Below, one piece after another: positions 31,954 through 38,568 of a stretch of 38,568 bases of DNA. Position 1 is the stretch's first letter. Each line of letters opens with the position of its first letter. The DNA lies in NCBI GenBank assembly GCA_024698555.1, contig JAILRI010000274.1, positions 1 through 38,568 of the forward strand, in the 5' to 3' direction. Position numbers and translations under genes: made by a program. Below the pieces are notes generated by a model, which worked only from the letters and a program-made list of their open reading frames with translations, did no database searches and was not told the origin of the DNA. The stretch comes from Lachnospiraceae bacterium. Lineage in GTDB: Bacteria; Bacillota; Clostridia; Lachnospirales; Lachnospiraceae.

Positions 31954-34827
31954 TCACTCATCCGCCAGCTTAAACACTATATTCTCCAGATTCAGTCCTC
32001 CCTGGGCGAAATACAGCCTTACCGTGGTGTATCGTGAGAACATATAGGCGCTGCCATGGACACTTACAGCCTTTCCCCCGGTTCCGTTGAAGGTGAAGGT
32101 TCCGGACGCGGTTCCCATGGAAAAGACGGTGACCGGTATCTGCGCAAGTTCTCCCGCATCGGAAGAAGCCGTAAGTGTGTAGTTAAATCTGCCAAACTTC
32201 TCAAGATCCAGGATAAAACCGTAGCTGGTATCACGGGCTGTTTTTACGCCCGAAAGATCCACCGTCACACTTTCGGTCACATGATAACACGGCACTTCCG
32301 CCTGCAGGTCGGCTTCCTCATCTCCCCTGCCGATCACTTTCACTGTATCGGCCGTTCCGATAAGCCGTTTCATGGCGTTGGTTCTCATCACCGCTTTCAG
32401 GATATTCATGGCGTTTCTTTGCAGTTCGCAGCGTTTAAGCATCCCGTTGCCCAGTGCTTTCAGCGTGTTGTCATCATGGGTTTCGCCATCCGCGCATACC
32501 ATGTACAGGTCGTTCTGGGCAGCCGCCATGGCCGCAAAGTCGGATTTATCGGGACCCTGACCTCTTCTGCTGATATTGGCCCACCAGTCTGTCATGGCAA
32601 CGCCTTCAAAACCCCATTCGCCTCGAAGGATCGTAGTAGTCAGATCGTAACTGCCCGCAGTATACAGACCGTTCACCGAGCCATAGGTGGTCATGATGGT
32701 ATACGCACCGCCCCGTTTCACGGCAGTCTCAAACCCTTTCAGATATATCTCACGCAGAGCCCTTTCCGAGATCACGCTGTCTAAGAAATGACGTCTGGTT
32801 TCCTGATTATTGCCGCAGAAATGCTTTATGGTTCCGGTCACGCCTGCTTCATGCAAGCCCTTCAGCTGAGCTACAGCAATCTCACCCGTTACAAACGGGT
32901 CTTCCGAGAAATACTCGAAATTACGGCCATTTAACGGATATCTGTGTATATTCATACCGGGTCCTAACAGACATTCCACCTTGTTTGCGCTCATTTCCAG
33001 ACCGGTAAAGGTGAACAGTCCTGTCAGCAGTTCCCTGTCCCAGGTACAGGCCAGAGAAGTGCCTGACGGCAATGAAAACGCCTTGGTCCCGCAATCAAGC
33101 CTCATACCGGACGGACCGTCCGAACAGCATACACAGGGCACTCCAAGCTCCTGTAAGTGCTTCGAAACCCCTCCGAAAGCCGAAGCCGTACCGGCGGTAA
33201 CCTTCGGACTGCCCATTCCTTCGCCCCTTATGATACAGGATAAGTCCTCATCCGAAAGCTGGGCGGTAAACTCTTCGAGTGTATTTCTGCCTTCCGCGAC
33301 ATCAGCCAATTTAATGCCGCAGTCACCGGTGAAAGGTATCTCTTCAGGCAGGTTTGCAAGCCTCTTCGCATCCTCATCCCCGATTCCTGTCGGTACAGGT
33401 TCGTTGCCGTCTTCCTCCCGTAACTGCCCGGAATTTACCATGCGTTCAAACGGCTGTACAGGCGCAAGCGCTGAGCCCACCTGCTTAAGAACCGTGGTCT
33501 CATTCAGCGTAAATACGACAGGTTCGGATACATCCCTGACGTTCTTTCCAACATAAAAACGATACTCCCCGGCTTCAAGCAGATACGCGTACCTGTACCC
33601 TGTCACGCCGCTGTCGTCAAATGAAGCAATGTCTTCAAGGCGTATGGATATGCTTATCTCCTCACTTTTACCTGGCTGTAATATTTCTGTCTTCGCAAAC
33701 CCGCACAGCACCTTTGCAGGCTTACCTAAAAGACCCTGCGGTGCCGAACAGTATACCTGTACTACCTCGCTGCCCGGTCTGGTTCCTGTGTTGGTGACGT
33801 TCAGGCTCAAATGGATATCATTGATGGCAATATCATCGCCTTTTCTGTCATGCTCTTCAGTTCTATGCTCTCCTGATACCCGTATAGCTTGTCCGGAAAG
33901 CGCACTGGCTGAGGATTGCTTGTTTACGCCTGTTTCTACGCAAGATATACCTGCCAAACTGCCCACATCAATTTTCACATCCGAAATCTCAAACTCCGTA
34001 TACGGCAGCCCGTATCCAAACGGATATCTGACTCTGTCGGGCGCGAAGGTCTCAAAATAGCGGTATCCGACATATATATCCTCGACATAAAAGTCACGGT
34101 TCTGATCGCCAAAATACTTATGTGCGGGATAATCCTCTATACTGTACGCGATGGTATCTGTCAGCCTTCCCGAAGGATTCACATTGCCGAGCAGCATATC
34201 CGCGACACCCAATCCGCCTTCCATACCGCCGTGCCATACGTATACTACAGCATCGGGCCGGTACTCGTCCACAAAACCCATATCTATGATGCCGGCGACA
34301 TTGAGCAGTATGATCTGCTTCTTAAAATGCTTCCTGGTAACAGCAAGCATTTCCTTTTCCAACTCAGTCAGCAGATAAGACCCTTCTGAAAGGGAGTAAT
34401 CCATCTCCTCCCCGGCAGTACGTCCGATAATGATCATTGCGGTATCTGACCTTTGCGCTGCCCCGCTCACCAACTCATCGGAAAGAGGCATCTCCTCCTG
34501 ACACCAGGGCTCGCCACCCCAGCCTTCGCCTATCTCAAAGGGATGCTCCCCGATCCATCTCTGATACGTCTCAAACAGCTCCTCGTCAAGCTTTACGCCT
34601 CTTAAACGCAGCCCCTCGGGAATTCCGACTACATGTGAAACATTCACCATACCGCCGGAGCCGGTACCACTCTTGTAATAATCCATCTGGATACGGCCGA
34701 ATACCGCCACAGACTTAGCCTTGTCCAGAGGCAGAGCATTATTATTGTTTTCCAGCAAAACGCAACCCTCCGCCACCGCGAGTGCTGCAGTTTTACGATA
34801 TTCGTTCCAGTCTAATGTATGTTGCAT
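31954..34827 (-). CDS. GH3 glycosidase with reversed domain order
   Basis: The 957-residue protein has the GH3 C-terminal alpha/beta domain first (~15-275, GCVLLENNNNALPL; LLGNVNPSGRL; YPFGYGLPYTEF). A polar insertion (~290-335), an Fn3-like domain (~335-440) and then the GH3 catalytic barrel follow (~505-830: CCSDGPSGMR, NIHRYPLNGRNFEYFSEDP, IKHFCGNNQE, with nucleophile D747 in VAMTDWW). A final beta-rich domain (~835-957) resembles a carbohydrate-binding module. This reversed order is known for Ruminococcus albus and Butyrivibrio fibrisolvens beta-glucosidases. No signal peptide, so it is cytosolic. The substrate could be beta-glucosides or xylosides. AGGAG lies five bases before the ATG; it follows the sugar symporter by 110 bases and probably shares its transcript. 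Confidence 0.92.
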   Translation of the reverse strand: MQHTLDWNEYRKTAALAVAEGCVLLENNNNALPLDKAKSVAVFGRIQMDYYKSGTGSGGMVNVSHVVGIPEGLRLRGVKLDEELFETYQRWIGEHPFEIGEGWGGEPWCQEEMPLSDELVSGAAQRSDTAMIIIGRTAGEEMDYSLSEGSYLLTELEKEMLAVTRKHFKKQIILLNVAGIIDMGFVDEYRPDAVVYVWHGGMEGGLGVADMLLGNVNPSGRLTDTIAYSIEDYPAHKYFGDQNRDFYVEDIYVGYRYFETFAPDRVRYPFGYGLPYTEFEISDVKIDVGSLAGISCVETGVNKQSSASALSGQAIRVSGEHRTEEHDRKGDDIAINDIHLSLNVTNTGTRPGSEVVQVYCSAPQGLLGKPAKVLCGFAKTEILQPGKSEEISISIRLEDIASFDDSGVTGYRYAYLLEAGEYRFYVGKNVRDVSEPVVFTLNETTVLKQVGSALAPVQPFERMVNSGQLREEDGNEPVPTGIGDEDAKRLANLPEEIPFTGDCGIKLADVAEGRNTLEEFTAQLSDEDLSCIIRGEGMGSPKVTAGTASAFGGVSKHLQELGVPCVCCSDGPSGMRLDCGTKAFSLPSGTSLACTWDRELLTGLFTFTGLEMSANKVECLLGPGMNIHRYPLNGRNFEYFSEDPFVTGEIAVAQLKGLHEAGVTGTIKHFCGNNQETRRHFLDSVISERALREIYLKGFETAVKRGGAYTIMTTYGSVNGLYTAGSYDLTTTILRGEWGFEGVAMTDWWANISRRGQGPDKSDFAAMAAAQNDLYMVCADGETHDDNTLKALGNGMLKRCELQRNAMNILKAVMRTNAMKRLIGTADTVKVIGRGDEEADLQAEVPCYHVTESVTVDLSGVKTARDTSYGFILDLEKFGRFNYTLTASSDAGELAQIPVTVFSMGTASGTFTFNGTGGKAVSVHGSAYMFSRYTTVRLYFAQGGLNLENIVFKLADE

Positions 34828-34890
34828 ACCATCTCCTATTGTTTCACTGTATTATCATTACGCCTTTGCCTGCGAAGCCACAACAAACTC

Positions 34891-34909
34891 CGCCAGCGCT
34901 TTCCTGGCG
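34891..34909. repeat. Hairpin in the symporter-GH3 gap
   Basis: CGCCAG (34891-34896) pairs with CTGGCG (34904-34909). On the minus strand it is followed by GAGTTTGTTGTGG, a poor T-tract, so it is at best a weak terminator or an mRNA-processing or repeat element between the two genes. I found no convincing promoter for GH3 in this gap. Confidence 0.45.
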
Positions 34910-34937
34910 CGACAGCCCCCGGATGGATCCAATGTCT

Positions 34938-36338
34938 TTATTTCCCCGCTCTATCTTTCAGCTGTCCCTCGATCTCCTTCAGTTTCGGCTCATCAAGAAT
35001 GAATTTCTTTTTGAAGAAGAATATCGCGACAAAAAGGCCGATGATCGGAATGATGGTCATGGTGGAGCGCAGTCCCACTCTGGAGGAAGCCTCGACTTCC
35101 AGTGAGAAATCGCGCACCTTGTCAGCTTCGGACACATCGGTGCCTGAGGTCAGGCTGAAGACAGACAGACATATGGAGGCGATGAACGCCGCCACGCCGC
35201 TGGCCAGTTTCACCACGAAGGTCTGCATGGAAAAGATCACACTCTCATCCCGTCTTCCGTTCTTAACTTCACCGTATTCAACCGTATTGGCCAGGAATAC
35301 GGTGGTCAGAACCTGCAGCACACCATTCGCCGCAAAGATGAAGAAACCGGGAATAAACAGGATGAACACATTCTGCATGGACGTAAACGCTATCCCCAAA
35401 AGGCAGGCATAACCTATGATCGCGCTTGCCAGGCAGATATAGAAAATCTTAATGTTGCTGGCGAACTTGCGCAGCAGCGGGTAAAAGATCATCATGGAAA
35501 GTATCTGTATGCCGCCGCCGAACATATTGAAGAATGTATAGCTGTTGTACCAGCCGGTACCGCCGAAATCATACTTGAAGAAATAGATGACCAGGTTCGA
35601 GGTAATATAAACCGAGCAGTTGATAAGTACGATAGTAATAACTACGGCCATGGCCTGGTCATTCTGCACCAGAGCCTTGAACATCTCACCGACGGAAGCA
35701 CTGTGCATGTTGACCGTCGCCTTCTCCTTTATGAAGAGGCATGTGATCGAGATAAAGATGATGAAAACAATCGCTATGATGAGCCCGAACCATTTAAAGC
35801 CCTTTACCTCATCCACGCCGCCCAAAGCGTGTACGATCATCATGGTGAAAATGGTAACGAGAGCCGAACCCACGCCCGCGCAGGAACGGGCCAGAGTCGT
35901 CAGTCCCTCACGTTCCTTGCCGCTCTTCGTAAATGCAGGTATCATCGACCAGTACGGAATATCCATCATGGTATAGGTCACGCCCCAAAGGATATAGAAG
36001 ATCGCGGCATAGGCCACCATGCCTTCAGTTCCCTTCATCGAAGGCGGGGCGGCAAACATCAGATACAGTACCACCGCGTTGGTCAGTGTGCCTATCATGA
36101 GCCAGGGACGGAATTTTCCCCATTTGGTCTTGGTCTTCGCAACTATGATACCCATGATGGGATCGTTAAAAGCATCGAAAATGCGGGCGATAAGCAATAT
36201 CGCACCCATGGCGATAGCGTTTACCCCCAGCAGATCCTGATAGTAATATAAGACATAGCTTGCAGACAGCATATAGACCATGTCTTTACCTATCGCGCCC
36301 AGTCCGTAGGCGCATTTTTCCTTAAAAGTCAGGTTCAT
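34938..36338 (-). CDS. GPH family (MelB-like) sugar:cation symporter
   Basis: The 466-residue membrane protein has about twelve hydrophobic helices. MelB-type signatures are present: ARIFDAFNDPIMGIIVAKTKTKWGKFRPW, seen as DAFNDPIMG followed by KWGKFRPW, which includes the Asp residues for cation binding, and MMDIPYWSMIPAF. The GPH (glycoside-pentoside-hexuronide) family imports di- and oligosaccharides with Na+ or H+. Lying directly upstream of the intracellular GH3 enzyme, it is likely to supply that enzyme's substrate. The start at 36338 has GGGAGG seven bases upstream; a longer frame reaching 36383 starts in the promoter region. Confidence 0.92.
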   Translation of the reverse strand: MNLTFKEKCAYGLGAIGKDMVYMLSASYVLYYYQDLLGVNAIAMGAILLIARIFDAFNDPIMGIIVAKTKTKWGKFRPWLMIGTLTNAVVLYLMFAAPPSMKGTEGMVAYAAIFYILWGVTYTMMDIPYWSMIPAFTKSGKEREGLTTLARSCAGVGSALVTIFTMMIVHALGGVDEVKGFKWFGLIIAIVFIIFISITCLFIKEKATVNMHSASVGEMFKALVQNDQAMAVVITIVLINCSVYITSNLVIYFFKYDFGGTGWYNSYTFFNMFGGGIQILSMMIFYPLLRKFASNIKIFYICLASAIIGYACLLGIAFTSMQNVFILFIPGFFIFAANGVLQVLTTVFLANTVEYGEVKNGRRDESVIFSMQTFVVKLASGVAAFIASICLSVFSLTSGTDVSEADKVRDFSLEVEASSRVGLRSTMTIIPIIGLFVAIFFFKKKFILDEPKLKEIEGQLKDRAGK

Positions 36339-36381
36339 ATAGTGACCTCCCATAATATTTTTCGTCACAATGCACAAATTC

Positions 36382-36410
36382 ATTTTACATCATAAATGAT
36401 TTTTAGGCAA
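36382..36410 (-). promoter_or_regulatory. Promoter of the symporter-GH3 operon
   Basis: Minus-strand TTGCCT (36405-36410), 17 bases, TAAAAT (36382-36387). It lies in the 304-base divergent gap (36339-36642), which also holds the oppositely directed chemoreceptor promoter at 36528-36556 and AT-rich sequence; no gene and no clear cre site (catabolite repression) are seen there. Confidence 0.6.
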
Positions 36411-36527
36411 TATGAAAAAGACAGAAAGCATATGAATAATACATTCACGAATCTGCAAATTTACCCCACCATTTATTCAATATATGATTCCGGGATAAAT
36501 TATTCACAAATTATATGTATTTATATC

Positions 36528-36556
36528 TTGATTTTCGTTTCATGAAATTGTATAAT
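36528..36556 (+). promoter_or_regulatory. Promoter of the Cache chemoreceptor gene
   Basis: TTGATT (36528-36533), 17 bases, TATAAT (36551-36556). The predicted leader is about 80 bases. Confidence 0.78.
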
Positions 36557-36642
36557 ATATTAGGAAATAAATAAAAGAGTTCACTGATGAGATCGCAAAA
36601 CAATTTCTTTAGTGAGCATAATAACATCCAAGGAGGAAGATA

Positions 36643-38310
36643 ATGGCAAAAAAAATTTCAATGCGGTTTATGCTCATCCTGTTCACGCTGGTGCCGCTGA
36701 CCGTAGGGACGATCATATTCGTCATCGTCAGCAGCGTGGTCATGACGAGAAACATGGAGAACAATATAAACGAGGAGCTCGAGGTCGCGACCGAAGCACT
36801 CAAGGAGTACTATCAGTACGACCTTGAAAATGACATCGACTTGGTTGATGGATTTATCAAATATGAAACGGATTACATTGACCGTATGAAGCAAACAGGT
36901 ATTGATTTTACGGTTTTTCAAAAAGACACCCGTTTTATGACGACCATCAAGGATGAAAAAGGTAACCGTATCGAAGGCACCAAAGCAAACGCTGATATCT
37001 GGAACCAGATCAGCTCGGGCAAAACGTATTTCGGAAAAGGAGTTAAGATCAACGGCGAGGATTATTATGTCTGCTATGTACCGATCCGTGGCAGTGACGG
37101 TGTAGCCGGCATGGCATTTTCTGGAAAGCCTGCTCATGACGTTGATGTAGCCGAACTACAGATGGTCCTGTCCCTTATAGGACTTGGGATCGCTCTTGAG
37201 GTGGTATTCATGTTCGCGTCACTCCTTATTGCGCGCAAGGTCGCCAGCCCCTTAAAAGCTGTCGTGGATTCCGTCACCAGGATCTCTGAAGGCTACACCG
37301 ATATCAGGACTACCGACAACTCCAAGGTTCGTGAAACCTTTAGTCTTATCGAAGCCTCCAACCGGATGGCCGAGATGCTCCATGGCACTGTAGCCCGTAT
37401 CAAATCCAATTCCGAGGCTTTAAAGAGCGGTCTTAACACTTCTTCACAGCTGGCCGACCAGTCGGCTCAGGGTGCCGATCAGATCGCACAGTCGGTTGAG
37501 AATCTGACCTCTTCAGCCGAGCTGCTCGCCAACAACGTTCAGGATATGAGCTCAAATATCATTACCATGGGAGATCTGGTAGATGAAGTCGTTTCCAACA
37601 CAAACAACCTTCATCAGCTTGCTTCGGAAATGGATCAGACAAACAGCGAGGCCATAGAGTGTGTAAATAACATGGCAAACAGCAGCAGACAGTCCGCTGC
37701 GGCTATCAGTGAGGTTACGGAGACGATCAGGCAGACCAATGATTCTGTAAACAGGATCAACGAAATGGTAGGCATCATTACGGATATTGCCGAGCAGACC
37801 AACCTTCTGGCACTCAATGCTTCCATAGAGGCTGCCAGAGCCGGTGACGCAGGCCGCGGTTTCGGCGTAGTGGCTGAAGAGATCAAACATCTGGCCGAAC
37901 AGTCCAACGATTCCGCCAGCCAGATCACGGACATGGTAAGTGAGATACTTTTAAGCTCGGAACGCTGCGTAAAACAGTCCGAAAGTGTACAGAACACGAT
38001 CACGGAAGAACAGAAGAAACTTGCTACCACCCAGGAGAAATTTGACGCGTTGAGCGGATATATCAGCACTTCGGTCACTGAGATCGATTCGGTATCGAGC
38101 AAGGCCGAACAGCTCGGCGGGATCAAGACTGTGATCACAAACGCTATCTCAGACCTGTCCGCTATTTCCGAAGAAAATGCCGCGACCAACGAGGAAGTTT
38201 CATCCTCCATATCCTCTATTACTGAAAATGTAAACCGGGTAAGCGCGGACAGCAGGGAAATGAACAACTTAAGCGAGGAACTCGCAAACGCTGTGGCATA
38301 TTTCAAATAA
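36643..38310 (+). CDS. Methyl-accepting chemotaxis protein with single Cache domain
   Basis: The 555-residue receptor has a first membrane helix at ~10-34 ([20 protein letters not shown]). A ~135-residue extracellular single-Cache domain follows ([40 protein letters not shown]), then a second helix at ~172-196 ([20 protein letters not shown]), HAMP (~197-250) and the signalling domain, with tip [19 protein letters not shown]. The sensor layout is typical of small-molecule receptors (sCache); the ligand is unknown. It reports to CheA through CheW, neither of which is in this window. AAGGAGG lies six bases before the ATG. It diverges from the sugar symporter-GH3 operon, which suggests, but does not prove, that it senses a related sugar. 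Confidence 0.92.
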   Translation: MAKKISMRFMLILFTLVPLTVGTIIFVIVSSVVMTRNMENNINEELEVATEALKEYYQYDLENDIDLVDGFIKYETDYIDRMKQTGIDFTVFQKDTRFMTTIKDEKGNRIEGTKANADIWNQISSGKTYFGKGVKINGEDYYVCYVPIRGSDGVAGMAFSGKPAHDVDVAELQMVLSLIGLGIALEVVFMFASLLIARKVASPLKAVVDSVTRISEGYTDIRTTDNSKVRETFSLIEASNRMAEMLHGTVARIKSNSEALKSGLNTSSQLADQSAQGADQIAQSVENLTSSAELLANNVQDMSSNIITMGDLVDEVVSNTNNLHQLASEMDQTNSEAIECVNNMANSSRQSAAAISEVTETIRQTNDSVNRINEMVGIITDIAEQTNLLALNASIEAARAGDAGRGFGVVAEEIKHLAEQSNDSASQITDMVSEILLSSERCVKQSESVQNTITEEQKKLATTQEKFDALSGYISTSVTEIDSVSSKAEQLGGIKTVITNAISDLSAISEENAATNEEVSSSISSITENVNRVSADSREMNNLSEELANAVAYFK

Positions 38311-38332
38311 ACATTGCAGCAAATAAAAAAAT

Positions 38333-38374
38333 GGGCTGTCGTTCCTAAAAAAGGGCGACAGCTCCTTTTTATTT
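38333..38374 (+). terminator. Terminator of the Cache chemoreceptor gene
   Basis: GGGCTGTCG (38333-38341) pairs with CGACAGCTC (38356-38364) and is followed by CTTTTTATTT. It begins 22 bases past the stop codon. Confidence 0.85.
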
Positions 38375-38465
38375 AACGATCAATTTTTGCAGTTTACGGC
38401 AGGAACCGGCTTTCCGTTTCTCACTGCGACTAGTACATCGATCGCGAAATAACTGGACTAATGCG

Positions 38466-38566
38466 CCGAATGCTTGCCCGAGAGTACATGTCTGAAAACG
38501 CAGACGTAGCGGGCTACGGCGAGGCTTTCAGGCGTGTGCTATCGGGATAAGCAGGCAAGCATTCGG
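38466..38566. repeat. Large wobble-paired hairpin element at the window end
   Basis: CCGAATGCTTGCC (38466-38478) is mirrored exactly by GGCAAGCATTCGG (38554-38566). Inside, 38479-38497 pairs with 38526-38544 using several G-U pairs and one mismatch, with a 7-base bulge (38547-38553) on one side, and an apical CGTAG/CTACG stem (38505-38509 with 38514-38518). The preceding 38375-38465 holds no gene I can support. The element may be a dispersed repeat or a structured RNA; the window ends two bases later. Confidence 0.7.
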
Positions 38567-38568
38567 TC

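Noticed and set aside
36584-36600. Hammerhead ribozyme-like CTGATGAG in the Cache chemoreceptor leader
   Set aside because: The matching GAAA strand and the flanking stems are missing; chance match.
38461-38550. 29-codon plus-strand gene
   Set aside because: It lies wholly within the inverted repeat and has no convincing ribosome site; reported only as part of the repeat element.

Overview
The window looks like chromosome of a Gram-positive, motile, carbohydrate-fermenting anaerobe of the Clostridia, most likely a Lachnospiraceae member of the Butyrivibrio/Roseburia type. This rests on strong AGGAGG ribosome binding sites, textbook TTGACA-17-TATAAT promoters, a ferredoxin-linked 2-oxoacid oxidoreductase, a GH3 enzyme with its domains in reversed order (known from Butyrivibrio and Ruminococcus), a BspA-type leucine-rich repeat protein, and several chemoreceptors and hybrid kinases. 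No rRNA, tRNA, CRISPR array, phage gene or transposase was seen. Most genes lie on the minus strand.

Bases 1-10.8 kb are housekeeping, all on the minus strand: a Nudix hydrolase cut by the window edge, a peptidase-U32 (RlhA-like) protein behind zapA, argH, a membrane-anchored SH3 protein with a UvrD-like C-terminal module, and the run mgtE - argS - AAA/DUF234 ATPase. At about 10.85 kb mgtE diverges from a CNNM/CorC-type transporter gene. Both are magnesium-linked, and the AT-rich region between them carries a mirrored inverted repeat whose arms cover the -35 region of mgtE and a possible -35 of the other gene.

Bases 12.2-21.1 kb hold a tight four-gene minus-strand operon: a compact hybrid histidine kinase, a secreted leucine-rich repeat protein, a 1140-residue multi-pass hybrid kinase with a degenerate GGDEF domain, and an OLD-like ABC-ATPase/TOPRIM protein whose start codon overlaps the kinase stop. 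This is the best candidate for an undescribed system: two phosphorelay kinases with related C-terminal tails, a surface protein and a putative nucleic-acid enzyme as possible output.

Bases 21.2-26.4 kb are central metabolism: a ROK glucokinase, a four-subunit 2-oxoacid:ferredoxin oxidoreductase (ferredoxin, alpha, beta, gamma), a MinD/CooC-like ATPase and a biotin-protein ligase. Bases 26.6-38.3 kb interleave plant-glycan use with chemotaxis: a membrane chemoreceptor, a GH51 arabinofuranosidase, a soluble double-PAS chemoreceptor, a GH3 glycosidase, a GPH-family sugar symporter and a third, single-Cache chemoreceptor. The last 200 bases contain no clear gene but hold a large wobble-paired hairpin element that runs to the window edge.

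Start codons were often moved downstream of the longest possible start, because the promoter or ribosome binding site lies inside the longer frame. All functions are read from sequence motifs and family knowledge; no search was run.
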